This document shows positions 1 to 11,859 of a stretch of DNA of 64,000 nucleotides, piece by piece; positions within the stretch are counted from its first letter, which is position 1, and every line of letters begins with the position of its first letter. The notes beneath the pieces are model-generated. The model was given only the letters and a program-made list of their open reading frames with translations. It was not told the DNA's origin and searched no databases. This stretch comes from Globodera rostochiensis (Eukaryota > Nematoda > Chromadorea > Rhabditida > Heteroderidae): contig JAEVLN010000020.1 of NCBI GenBank assembly GCA_018350325.1, positions 1,271,796 to 1,335,795 on the forward strand. Direction: 5' to 3'. The translations under genes were made by a program, and so were the position numbers.

Positions 1-1645
1 ATGCCGAATGGACAGCTGAGCAGCACAAAAGCGTCAACGTCGATGCCAAAGTTGGACAACTTCGCCTCGTTCAGCTCAAATAAATTTTATCAAAAAAATC
101 AATCAATTAGGCGCGTATCCAGATAATTTTTTTGCGGGACTAGGTAATTAAAAATTCTTTAGGGGGAGGGTGGTTTTTTGATTTAGAATATTCAAGCAAT
201 TTTTCTTATTTCTGTGTTTTACCCAAGACCAAAGCCGTTAACGATATTTGTTAAGAAAACTTGTCAAAGTTTGAACAAAATCTCCTCCTCTTTCTCGCAA
301 ATCGTACTAGTTCATACGTCGTTGATTTAGGTTTCTTTGCAAAAATTGCACAAAAAGTGAAAGTTTGCGGATCACCTTGCCGATGTACATGACATATAGC
401 CTTTTGCCGTCCCTCACGCACAGGTTGCGCACGCGTGCCACCGCCTCACGGCACCCGCGCAACGCCACAGCCCCGATCACCAGGCCCACAGTGCGAGCGT
501 CGCGTAGTCGCTCGATTAGATACAGCCGCCTCAATAACATCCGATGGGCAGAAGTCCTGAAAAGCTGCAGTTCATCATGATCAGGTCAGCGGACAAAAAA
601 TTTTAAAAAAAGCGCACTCAGAAGTATGAAATTTGCGTGTTTCCGGGCAGTAGACGACTGTCTGAATGTCTAAATTACAAAAAGTTACAAAACACCTGTC
701 CCTTCACTTTTCCAATATGCCGAATTGTCATCTGCGCGATGGGCAACAACGGGTTGTCGGGTGAGCCAACAAAAATCAGAAAACGCCGCCGCTTCTTTAC
801 CAAACCGTCGGCATCAAACCCACTCGGCACCTGGCGGCCGAGCAGTTCAGTTGCATTAGCATCCGACGGATTCGAAGGCGATTTTTGCATTGGCACTTTG
901 AAGTTATGCACTTGGACGGAAGGTGAAAGTGCGGAAGCGATAGAATGCTCAAGAGAATCTGAAAAGGAATCGAACTTTTAAAGAAGTAACCATTTATTCT
1001 GATCATAAACCCTGAACGTGTGTGTAGCCGGCCTCGCAAATGAGCACCGCCTCATCCCAATGCTGATCGATAACAATTTGATTGAAAATTTCAGCTCTGA
1101 ACTGCTCGACAAATGTGTCCAACTCAAACGGACGCCTGAAATCAAATAAAATGATTATTTTTAAATGTCTTCACCTGCCAAAAATGTACAGCGCAGGCAT
1201 GCGACTGCCGCACTCGCTTAGGCACGCGTCTCCAAAATGGACGATGGAATCACATGCGATATGCTCAGCCGCAATTTCGTCAAGACAGCAGCTGAAGACA
1301 CAATTCATGTATAAAGTCCCCCACCCCCCACTCTGTGTTAAGACGCCATCCCAAAACTGTTGAAAGACCATTTTCATAGGCACCCATTTAAATATAGGAA
1401 AGAAAATGTGCCCACCTTCGATAGGAGGTGTCGGCTAACACGTACAACTTCCTCTCTTCCTCATTGCTGTTGTCATTGTTCATCGCCAGCTTCCGCTCCA
1501 CCGCTGCCACAAGTTGAAACGCAAATTCGAGCAGTTCATCGGGCAGTTGCAATGCAGTCCTGCGAAAGTTGTTTGCCAAAATCCACGAGCAGAGGCGCTC
1601 GACCTCAAAAAATGCAGCCAAATCGGAAATGTCGGAAAAAGCCAT
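1..1645 (-). CDS. dph-2: Diphthamide biosynthesis protein 2 (DPH2), 3' end outside window
   Basis: Dph2 pairs with Dph1 in the radical Fe-S enzyme that makes the first C-C bond of diphthamide on elongation factor 2, in the cytosol. The protein starts MAFSDISDLAAFFEVE at 1645. It carries the Dph1/Dph2 blocks TALQLPDELL, ADTSY and, across intron 1, SCCLDEIAAEH, then HFGDACLS, FLIFVGSPDNPLLPIA, LLRRLYLIERLRDA and KLSNFGIDVDAFVLLSCP. Cysteines lie at the expected SCC and SCP places. Exons read as 1416-1645, 1175-1291, 1011-1135, 696-958, 376-564 and <1-74. Phases agree throughout, but the exon-4 end could be 708 instead of 696. The last intron would end in GAG, an unusual acceptor. The C-terminal third lies left of the window. 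Family identity is secure; exon edges are inferred. Confidence 0.9.
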
Positions 1646-2207
1646 GGAAACAAATGCAGAAAATGCTTATAAACCTTCAATAATCGAAAGACAAATCTTG
1701 GAGAGATAAAACGATTCAGCTATATTAAAACCGAATATTTACAAGTTAAGTAATATTACAAAAGAAAGCTAATCAAAAAAATTCGTCAACCGCCCAAAAC
1801 ACTCACTTTAAATTTCCCACTTTATGCATTTGTTAATGGTTTTATATGCGTATTAAGATTTCAACATCGTTATTTGCTTGTTGAGAAAGGATACCAGTTC
1901 TTCCGAACCGCAAACTCGAATATTTTTTACATTCACATGAATTTTATTTTTTTCAAAAAATGGGAAGGGACCAGCTTTCTTTTAACGTTATTTAGAGATT
2001 TGACAAATTGTTTCCAAAGATTTATTTTTCAACGACAAAGAGAAATGCACATATACATACCCAATCAACTCAATCCCTTTCGGAATTTAGGTATACAATA
2101 TTTAGGACAGCGTTTAAATAGATGGGAAAACACGAAGGAACAAATAACCTAGAACTGTTTGGGATATTAAATATTGTCTCCATTCCAACTACTTTCTTTC
2201 TTCTCCC
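1646..2207. other. Intergenic interval, AT-rich
   Basis: This lies between the stop of the arginine kinase gene and the start of dph-2, both on the minus strand. It is AT-rich with short T and A runs. I see no conserved reading frame, RNA gene or repeat. It should hold the arginine kinase 3' UTR and the dph-2 promoter. Confidence 0.6.
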
Positions 2208-4061
2208 CTAGGCTTTCTTCTCGAGCTCGATCAGATGCTTCACTCCGTCATACATCTGTTTCACAGCTGAAATGGATAGACTTTTTATTAATTGTCGATA
2301 ACTGCAACAAAATTACCTTCGAACTCCGTAAGCCCGAGACGAGCCTTGTTACTGATGTCATAGACGCCGCCAGCGCTTAAAAACGATTTTTTTTTCGATC
2401 AAATCCAAAACCAGATTACCTCTCGGAGTGCTCCCCATGAATACCGCGAATCTGCAGTTTCAATCCCTCACAAATCGTCTTGAAGTCGGGCTTAGCACTG
2501 ATTTTGGGCAGTCGAACGTGCACGCTTGCACGAACAGTCGTTCCCAGGTTGGAAGGACAAAAGGTCAACCAGCCCAGACGGTCGTCGCGCGAAAACGGCA
2601 CCTGTCTCTCGATGCCCTTGACACCTTTGATGAGACGCGCGAGCACTTGTTCAACATTGCCGCCGTTTTGCATCGAAATGATGCGAAGGTGCTTAAATGA
2701 TATAAAATGAGTAACATTCAAAAACGAAAGAAAAACTCACATCCTCCTCATTTACCCAAACGAGGAATGTTTTTTTGGCGTTGTGGAAAATGCCGCGCCC
2801 AGTGGGCCAATGACGGCACGCGTTTGCCTCCTGGAGAAAGCGATCGCCCTCCTTGAAAAGAAAGTGGTCGGCAATCAACTGAATAAAAACATTAACATCC
2901 ATTCTAAACGGCATTCGGAAAACTGACCTGGTTCTGGACTTCCTTGGTCATTCCTTAAAATTTTATTTTAAGTCAAATTCCGAAAATGGTATTTAAAAAT
3001 TAATAGAAACTATATGTTTAAAATATTCTATATACATACTATAAGTTAGATTCATACACTAACAATCAAAACGCAAGTTCACCTTCAAGTTGATAGTAAG
3101 TCCCGCCAATCTCCGGGTCGTCCTCCAAATTCTCGAGTGCCATCTGCACCTTCTGTTGCATAATCAGGTAGTCGTCACGCATCAGTAACGGGTTGAAGGG
3201 ATAGCCGCGCAATGAACGACCGCAGCGGATCCTACAAAATGTGTATTCGTGGTGTATTAAAAAATTGGCATTTGCATCATTCCGTAAATTTACGATCATT
3301 AAAATAGTTAAAGAAATAGCGTAAATTTCCGAATCAAATTAGTCCGGATAACCTCGTAGAAATGATGTATTTGCCTTCCGGATCCAAATCTTTCAGCTCG
3401 GAAAGTCGATTCTCGCCAAAATCTGTGGGTGGATGTTTGGCCTTAGGCCCAAAACCGCCGTGGTACTCGTTGATGACCGGATCAAACAACGGTGCAAACA
3501 GTTTGTACGATTCGGCGTCGGCGGCGTACACTCCAACACCAGAGTCAAGATTCTTGACACCTGTCCAAATTAAGGGTTTTTATGACATCTCCTCGTCCCT
3601 CAAAATTCAATGTGACATGTTAAAATCGGAGCTTTGAAAAAAACGAGCTCGATTCTTACAGTTCAACAACCTCCTTTTATTGAACAAACGTATAAAAATA
3701 AACCTGATCGGATGACGTCGTACAGCGTGGCACCCAATTTGGTCTTCTTGAACTTCAGCTTGTCTTTCACCTCGGCCGTGAAGTGCTTCTTCAGAAGGGA
3801 ATTACAATCTTTTGCCTCCTGAAGGCTCTTGTACGCCTCTTCAATGCGCTTCACTGTGTAGCCGTCCGCTTCGTCTTGTTGCATGTAGGACATGGCCAAC
3901 TCACGAGACTAGGAAAATATTCGGGAATCCATGAACCATCGGGAGGCTTCACTTACCGAAGCCCAGAATCTCGTATATCCAAAGTAGCCCACTCCAGCCG
4001 CGCCCAAGCCTATTGCAATATAGGGACCTTTGTTGGTGATAAATTTGCTGATTGACGACAT
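2208..4061 (-). CDS. Arginine kinase with N-terminal hydrophobic leader
   Basis: ATP:guanido phosphotransferase; buffers ATP by moving phosphate between ATP and arginine. Nine exons: 3957-4061, 3704-3908, 3353-3560, 3083-3231, 2928-2953, 2741-2878, 2420-2691, 2317-2375 and 2208-2266. They sum to 1221 nt, a 406-residue protein. Family signatures are intact: specificity loop [16 protein letters not shown], nucleotide-binding [20 protein letters not shown], the Glu-bearing VNEED, and the reactive Cys in [15 protein letters not shown]. The usual enzyme is about 355 residues. The extra ~45 are N-terminal and include a Gly/Ala-rich hydrophobic stretch (residues ~12-28, [14 protein letters not shown]) after a basic start, suggesting a mitochondrial signal or membrane anchor. 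Exon 5 is only 26 nt. Three introns end in AAG rather than CAG. Identity is certain; targeting is inferred. Confidence 0.95.
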
Positions 4062-4300
4062 ATTTTGAAGTGATTTCTTATGCTTTTTTTTTTTGCTAAA
4101 ATGGTTCAATGTTGAGAGAAATCAGTATTACGGACAAATGTCGTGTGCGTTTCTTTTCAATTATTTTAAATGGCTGCACTCGAAGAACTTCGCAATTTCA
4201 CTTTGTTGTTGCCGCAGCCTAAAAATTATACTATTCGATTTCTCTCTCGAGAAGAATCGAATGATATATAAAACGTGCCAAACCTTCAGGTGCCTTGAAT

Positions 4301-4560
4301 TCAAGGGCGGAACAGGAATTTTTTTCGGGGGGGGGGGCCGATTCAAAAAGTCTTCTTAGGGGTGTATTTTTTGCTTTTTTGAGAATTGACCAATCGCTTA
4401 GCTTTTGCGTTTGTAAGCTTCTTCTCATTGTAAGCTTTCGATTGGTTAGATTTGAAAGAAGTTATAACGAAAAACCTTCTGAAAAGGGGAACGAATCGCC
4501 GGGAACGAATCGTCCTCCCCCCCCCCCCCCCCCCCCCCCCCCCGGCTCCGCCCTTGATTG
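4301..4560. mobile_element. Possible MITE-like element with short inverted ends
   Basis: The left edge reads TTCAAGGGCGGAAC. The right edge, read on the opposite strand, gives TCAAGGGCGGAGCC. The two ends are thus inverted copies of about 11-12 bases, about 255 bp apart, and each sits next to a G/C homopolymer. No transposase is encoded. A non-autonomous element is one reading; chance or a folded repeat is another. No target-site duplication is obvious. Confidence 0.25.
4517..4543. repeat. Poly-C tract, 27 bases
   Basis: An uninterrupted run of 27 cytosines, the longest homopolymer I noticed here. On the minus strand it is a G tract able to form quadruplex structure. It is the extreme case of a pattern of G/C homopolymers in almost every spacer of the window. 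Confidence 0.95.
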
Positions 4561-5284
4561 AAGTTTATTATTTTCCCAAGTTTGTTTGGCGCCAGCGTGC
4601 GATTTTGAGTTTTTTAAATTTTTGAAAAAATTAAAAATTGATGTTTTGTTGCAATAATGTGATTTTTTGACGCTCGCGCTTTGAGATGAAGCTTTTTTAG
4701 GAACGGGAAGGGCCGGCGGTGCCGCCGATATGTCAAGAACAAATCTCACAAAAATTTATTTTTAACAACATTATGCCAAATTAAAATTGTTAAGCATTTT
4801 TTAAAATGTTTTGATTCATTTTAAAAAAACCCATAAAAAGTCCGCTAACAAATAAGTTCCTGAAAAGCCACAAAAAGCATCAAAGAAGCATTTAAATCGG
4901 TTTTCAAAAAACCTCAAAAAGATGCTAAAGCAAACAAATATCCGAGCCCTGCTTATGAGCCATTTGTTCTCCCTCACAAATGCTTTAGGATAGGTCTTCT
5001 TGACCTTGACAGCTGCGATGAAATCTTTTGCTTATTTTCTTTAATTTAAAAAGAAGAATGCGAAAAGCAAACAAAAGATAACGGCGTATCTGGAATTTTT
5101 TAGCCGTTGTTTTGGTTCAGGTTTTTTCCAGTTGGATGATATATGTACTTTTTAAATTTGCCGGTCATTTGTTTTTGTAATTTTGAGTCAATTTGGTGAT
5201 AATCTGACCAGCTTGAATAATATTTAGTTCGCATTTTCTACTCGTATTTGTGGTGTTCATCCAAAGCGGCTTGCAAATTCTAAC

Positions 5285-6613
5285 ATGGTCAGTTTGATTA
5301 TAAACATTGGTAAAACTCTTTGTTAATAATTATTTGACATTTTCGAATTCGGGTTCAAATTGATTTTTTTTATTTAGTTAAAAGATACTCAAGATTGTTT
5401 ATAACTGTTTTTACCCCTTCAGCCTTTTTTAAACTTTAATCCTTTTAAGGCTCGCAATGCCGAAAAGGCGATGACTGCTTTGGCCCGATGGCGTCGAATG
5501 AAGGAACAGGAGGAGAAGGGGCCAATTGCAAAACGGCCAAACGACGTGCGCGAGTGCAAAAAGTTAGGTGATGCCGAACGATTCCGTCGCGAATTGATCC
5601 ATGACATTTCAAAGAAAATCACACAAATTCAGGTTCCGACATAAATAATTATTTGATATCTCTCTTCCCGTACATAAATTCTATGATTCAGAATCCGGGA
5701 CTCGGCGAGTTCAAGATCAGAGATCTGAACGACGAAATAAATCGATTTCTGAGGATCAAAGTGGCATGGGAGGGTCGAATCAAGGAGCTTGGCGGTGCTG
5801 ATCACCGGTAAAAATTACCTTTTTAAAACCAAATGATTCCAAAGCAAACAATAAGAGACTAGTTATTGGTTTTAATAAACAATAAATTTTAAGTAAACGT
5901 TATTTGGTTGAGAGAATGTGTTGATTTAATTAGACTTAAAATTTAATTGCTCCGTTTGCAGGCGAATAGCGCCGCGTGAGTTAGACCGCGACGGGCGAGA
6001 AGTGAGCAGCAACCGTGGCTACAAATACTTCGGCGCCGCCAAGGACCTGCCCGGGGTGCGCGAGCTGTTCCAACAAGCGGCGGAGGAAGAGGGCGCGACG
6101 CCACGACGTTCGCGCGCCGACTTGATGCAACATGTGGACGCCGATTACTACGGGTACATGGACGATGACGACGGGTTGTTGATCCCATTGGAGAAGGCGG
6201 AGGAGCAGGTGGCCATTGCGAAAATCAACGCGGTATTATAAAACTTTTCTTCTGCATTTTTTCAAATCAAATTGATGAATGAAGTTTTTTCTTTTTGTTG
6301 CTCAAGGCGCCAAAATTCAAACATTTAAGGAATGGGTAAAACGTGGACCTGAGATGAACCGTGAGAAGGAGCTGATTGAGGACATTTACCGTGTCCAAGC
6401 GGTTTGGATTAGTTTTTTTGTTTTTTGGTTTTAGAATGCAATTACTAGGATTCGGATGATGAGGAGCCCATCCCGATCAAAGAGTCCGTGGTGATCGGCG
6501 AGGACGGAAAAGAAATGATAATCAAGCATGTGATGGTCCCATCGCAGTCTGAAATTGAAGAAATGATTGTCGAGCGGAAGAAGCAATATTTGTTGGAGAA
6601 ATTTGCGGATTGA
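5285..6613 (+). CDS. isy-1: Pre-mRNA splicing factor ISY1 homologue
   Basis: ISY1 is a nuclear spliceosome component of the Prp19/NTC complex, acting around first-step catalysis. The protein begins [20 protein letters not shown], the hallmark N-terminus. [68 protein letters not shown] and a C-terminal [20 protein letters not shown] follow. Exons: 5285-5287 (ATG only), 5450-5632, 5692-5807, 5962-6232, 6330-6401 and 6449-6613. They total 810 nt, 269 residues; human ISY1 is 285. The start is the ATG directly before a GTCAGT donor, because the conserved protein needs Met immediately before ARNAEK. Two introns end in AAG. The gene lies 222 bp upstream of alpha-adaptin on the same strand. Identity is secure; the one-codon first exon is inferred. 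Confidence 0.93.
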
Positions 6614-6835
6614 ATTTGACCCATTCATATTTGTTTTGTTTTCTGATCATTTTAAACCTTAAATTTATATTGAATTTTTGAGCCTCGTTTAGCCTTTTCA
6701 ATAATTACTACTCATCACTTTTATGTGCGCATTCGTCATCATTTTTGCTTTAATATTGCATGAAATTACGATATTAACCTCAACTAGGTTTGCCATAATT
6801 TTGCTACAAGAATTGACTTCCGAAAAGCAAATCTG
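6614..6835 (+). other. Short spacer between isy-1 and apa-2
   Basis: Only 222 bp separate the ISY1 stop from the alpha-adaptin ATG. It is AT-rich and has a pyrimidine-A-G acceptor-like site (TTGCTACAAG) just upstream of the second ATG. Nematode operons have spacers of this order, so trans-splicing of the downstream mRNA is possible. No polyadenylation signal is clear enough to decide. Confidence 0.35.
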
Positions 6836-9800
6836 ATGCCTGCCGTAAAAGGTATTTTATTTATAATCAATGTTTTTGTTTGAAATGGGAAATTACACTG
6901 ACGGGCTAATGGATTGACGACGGATATTTGCTGTACACTTTTAGGGGATGGGATGCGCGGTTTGGCCGTTTTTATCAGCGACATTCGCAATTGCAAGAGC
7001 AAAGAAGCTGAGCTGAAGCGCATCAACAAGGAGTTAGCCAACATTCGATCCAAGTTCAAAGGTCATAAAGTTTTTTAGATGTTACGAGTTTTAGAATTTC
7101 AAAAAAATTTGTATAACTTTATTTTCTAAGGCGACAAAACCTTGGACGGTTATCAGAAGAAAAAGTACGTGTGCAAATTGCTGTTCATATTTCTGCTGGG
7201 CCACGACATCGATTTTGGCCACATGGAGGCGGTCAATTTGCTGTCCTCCAACAAATACACCGAGAAACAAATTGTGAATATGTCAATATTTTTATTTTTC
7301 TTGTACAAAAACTTCTCCGTCATGGCGTTGCATATTTAGTAATAAAAAATAGTCACAAAAGGCTAATTTAAAAGACGTATTTCGTTTAAAATTAATGTTT
7401 CCGCCTTCAGGGCTACTTGTTCATTTCCGTGCTGATCAACCTGAACTCGGACCTGATGAAGCTGATCATCCAATCAATCAAGAACGACTTGCAGTCCCGC
7501 AATCCCGTCCACGTGAACTTGGCACTCCAATGCATCGCCAATATCGGCTGCCGCGACATGTGCGAGGCGTTTGCTCATGACCTGCCAAAGCTACTTACAT
7601 CTGGGTAAAAAGGGGGCTTGAATCACATTTTGGGTTAAAATTAATGGACCGAGTTCAAGAAACAGTTTTCTCTCAAAAGACATTTTCCATAATTTTTAGG
7701 GATACGATGGATTTTGTGAAGCAAAGTGCGGCACTGTGTCTGCTGAAGCTGTTCCGTACGTCCAACGACGTGATCCCTCCAAGCGAATATTCCATTCGCA
7801 TTGTGCATCTTTTGAACGACTCGCATTTGGTTGGGCGAAAGGGTCGAAAACGAAACGATATAATGTTGTGTAAAAGAACTTTTGATTTTATTTTTTAGTT
7901 TTCGGCAATTTTTAACAACATGCAGAAAAGAGAGTTTTTTTTAAATTTGAGACTTTTTGGTTGGGCGGTATTTTTTGTTGGGTATTGGGGGAACATAAAA
8001 ATCGTTTCCTTCAGGGTGTTGTGACATCGGCCGCTTCATTAATCGACGCACTTTCAAAAAAATGGCCAGAAGATTACAAAGGTTGCGTGTCGTTGGCCAT
8101 CTCCAGGCTGAGCAGGGTCTTTTTCATTTATTTACATTTTAATATTTTCTTAAATGTTCAATTTTTAGATTGTCACATCCACCTATACTGATCTTCAGGT
8201 GCACAATTGAATTTTGATTTAAAAAAATGTCTTGATAGTGTTGGTACCGCCAAAAGGATTTTTCCGGGAAAATTCGTTTAAAGATTTCAAGGGGACTAGT
8301 TGTGTATAGTCCCGGACGATATTTAGGATTACACCTACTACTTCGTGTCCGCCCCGTGGCTGTGCGTCAAGTTGCTGCACTTGTTGCAGAACTATCCGCC
8401 GCCGGAGGACCCTGGAAACCGGGCGCGACTGCTGGAATGTTTGGAGGGCATTCTGAACAAGGCACAGGACGCGCCGAAGTCCAAGAAGGTGCAGCACGCG
8501 AACGCGAAGAACGCTGTTCTGTTCGAGGCAATTGCGCTGATTATCCACTACGACAGCGAGCCTGGCTTACTGGTTCGCGCGTGCAACCAACTCGGCACGT
8601 TCCTCTCACACCGAGAAACGAATTTGAGGTTTGTTATCAGAATGAGTTCTTAAAATTTGTTCCTTTTGTAGGTATTTAGCGCTGGAGTCGATGTGTTTGT
8701 TGGCCACCTCCGAGTTTTCGCACGACGCGGTCAAAAAGCATCAGGAGACCATCATTAACTCGTTGAAGAACGAGAAGGACGTCAGTGTCCGACAACGGGC
8801 CATCGTGAGTAGCCATTTATTGCAAAATATGCATCATTTAAAACCCGGAATTTTTTAGGACTTGTTGTACGCAATGTGTGATCGTTCGAATGCAGAGAAC
8901 ATTGTGGCGGAGATGCTCATCTACCTGGAGACAGCGGATTATGCCATCCGAGAGGAGATGGTGCTCAAGGTGGCCATCCTTGCGGAGAAGTACGCCTCCG
9001 ACTACACCTGGTACGTGGACGTCATCCTGAAATTGATCCGCATGGCGGGCGACTACGTGTCGGATGAGGTCTGGTACCGGGTGATACAGGTTAGTTAGCC
9101 AGTGGCAGTGCTGTGAATAAAGTCTCTACAATGCATTATCACAGATTGTCGTCAACCGGGAGGACGTGCAGGGCTATGCCGCCAAAACGGTGTTCGAAGC
9201 GCTTCAGCAGCCAACCTGTCACGAAAACATGGTCAAAGTGGGCGGCTACATCCTCGGCGAGTTCGGCAACCTCATTGCTGGAGATCCACGATCCAGGCAA
9301 AAATCTTATTTTGATTATGGAGCTTTCCATCGAATTATCACAAATTGATTTGTGTTTATATTTTTTTCGTTCCTACTTTTTGCAGTCCGATGATCCAATT
9401 CGACATTCTACACAGCAAATATCACCTGTGCAGCATCACCACCCGCTGCATTCTGCTGACTACCTATGTGAAGTTCTGCAACCTATTCCCTGAGATAAAG
9501 CCGCACATCCAGGTAATAGGGTTTTTTCTATTTGACAATCATTTCACACGGTTTTACGATTCATTTTTTTTAAAAAATACATATGAAATCAATTTGCATT
9601 GGTTTAGTTTCTTTATTTTTGGTATATTTGTTTATTTTTAATCTTCTTTGGCGAAAAGTGTTTTTGTTTGCAATTGGTGGGATCTTTGCACTTCTAGGAG
9701 GTTGTGCTGCGGGCTGATCATAACCTGAAGAATCCGGACGCCGAGTTGCAGCAGCGAGCGGTGGAATATCTACAGCTGAGCAAGGTGGCGTCACCGGACG

Positions 9801-11859
9801 TGTTGGCCACGGTGAGAAAGGGCATTCATTATTTGTTTATATCGCAAAGTTCAATCTTCTATTTATGAACATTTAGATTTTGGAAGAGATGCCCCAGTTT
9901 ACGGAGAAGGAGAGCAGTCTGTTGGCCAAACTGAAGAAGTCCAAGCCCCAAACTGAGGAGACAGACAGCCAACAAATCGAGAAAAAGCATCGGCCCTCTG
10001 CCGTAATGTCGGCTGCGCAAAACCCATTGACGGTTGGTTGGAATCAGATTTAATTGGATAAAGCAAATCAAACGTTCACTAAATCTTGGATTACCAAGAT
10101 GTCGTTGATCACAACATTTTGTTTTAAACTAAGATTACTGTTGTTTTAAAGGGTTCTTCGACAACAGCGGTGGAGACTGCGGTGGCAGCTACTAAACTTG
10201 TGGACCTTAGCGGCGATGGCCAACAGCTGCAGGCGGCAACTTCAATGGCCAACGGCGGGGAGGCGACGAACGCGCTCAGTCAGCTGAACGATATTTTTGG
10301 CATTATCCAACCGCCAAAAACGAACGGATTTGTCACTTCGTTCGGCGGCGACGCCACCACCGGTGGCGGCGGCGGCATGGCCGACGTGGCGGACATTGGG
10401 GGGCCGATTTGGAACAAAAATGACTACACAAAGTGGGTGCTCATTTTAAGATTGACATTAAATATTGTTTTTAAGGTTTGTTCTGAAGTCCAGCGGTTTG
10501 CTTTACGAAGACGAGATCATACAAATTGGGTGCAAAATGGAGACGCGCGCCAATCTGGCACGGCTGGGCATGTTCTACGGGAATAAAACCAATTTCAAAT
10601 TTGGTGCATTCCAAACCTCGGTCACGTGCCCCGGGGCGCTTTCTGATCAACTTCTTTGCCAGGTGGCTCCAAAGACATTATTACTTAACCTTTACCTGAT
10701 CGCTAAAACGGGGGAGGAAACAAAAATTCCGCCATCGCCAGCCAATCTCTAAAAAGGCCTTAGAAAAACCCGGCTTATCGGATTTGTTTATTTTCCCATT
10801 AGGCAAAGGCTGTTGACCCGGAGATTGAGGCTGGCGCTCAAGTACAACAGCTGATCAATGTTGTCTGTCTTCAATTCTTCACCAGCCCGCCGATAATTAA
10901 CGTTTCCTTCACATTTACGTGGGAATTGTTTATGAAATAGAGAATAACCATTTCCCGTCTGTCTGATCATGACGCAAGTGCGGGTCATGATTGATTGATT
11001 TTGAATTATGATCAATCATTAAGGATTGGTTTGATCCAAAAGTCTATTCGGAAAGAGGTTTGGCGGTTCCGAACCATAAAACCGGGATTTTTTTGGTTCG
11101 GATAACCGAAAATTCCCAGGAATCGCCAACCCTAACTCAGAACAATACGAAACTGTCGGGGATGATAAAGGGTTTATAATTTTCAAACATTTATTTTTAA
11201 TATTGTAATTTCAGTGCCAGGGATGGCTTGTCACAGCAATTTTCGCGCAATTTTTACCTGCCCGTTTTTGTCAGCAAATTTTTTGAGCCCTCCGATATGG
11301 CGTCAGAACAATTCTTCGCCCGTTGGAAACAGCTGAGCTTGTAACGGGAAATTTTAGGGACAACGAAAATACGAAATTTGTTTTCTTAGGGCTTCGCAGG
11401 AGTGTCAGAAAATTTTCGCGACAATTAACCCAATTGACACTGATCAAATTCGGGCTTCGGTGCAGTTTTGTTTAAAAAATAATTGTCCAATAATTCTTAC
11501 AAATTAAATAAAAAACAATTTAATAACTACTTTATTTTAAATGCTTAAACGTTAATATTATTTAATTTTAAAAAATTTAGCTCACCAATTTGGGCGCTCA
11601 AATTCTGCCAAATGTCGACCCGAACCCGGAAAATTTTGTTTGTGCTGGCATTTTGCACACGCAAACTGCCCAAATTGGCTGTTTGATCCGACTGGAGCCG
11701 AACAAACAGGCAAAAGTTGGTGTCCATATTTTCTGCACTTTATCTTTTAATTCAAAAATATATTTTTTATTTTATCCGCAGATGTTCCGCTTGACCATTC
11801 GGAGCAGCCGGGACGGTGTTGCGGCAATGCTTTGTGATCTGATGGCCGGCAATTTCTGA
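6836..11859 (+). CDS. apa-2: AP-2 complex subunit alpha (alpha-adaptin)
   Basis: Large subunit of the AP-2 clathrin adaptor, binding PtdIns(4,5)P2, cargo and accessory proteins at the plasma membrane. The protein opens [20 protein letters not shown]; the trunk is close to vertebrate AP2A ([23 protein letters not shown]-type HEAT repeats, [30 protein letters not shown]). A Gly/Ala/Thr-rich hinge (~residues 640-730) precedes the appendage ending [21 protein letters not shown] assign 21 exons: 6836-6851, 6945-7061, 7131-7273, 7411-7604, 7700-7829, 8015-8116, 8169-8198, 8327-8628, 8672-8804, 8859-9089, 9145-9296, 9386-9512, 9698-9811, 9877-10032, 10152-10432, 10476-10662, 10803-10918, 11215-11340, 11390-11459, 11581-11715, 11782-11859. 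Total 2940 nt, 979 residues. Exon 7 is 30 nt. The intron after 9296 starts with GC. Confidence 0.96.

Larger units (their letters stand above)
4062..5284. other. Intergenic interval with homopolymers and a repeat-like block
   Basis: This 1.2-kb spacer lies between the divergently transcribed arginine kinase and ISY1 genes, so it should contain both promoters. It holds a G run near 4329-4337, a 27-base C run and an inverted-repeat-bounded block, listed separately. The rest is AT-rich with no convincing coding potential. Confidence 0.6.
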
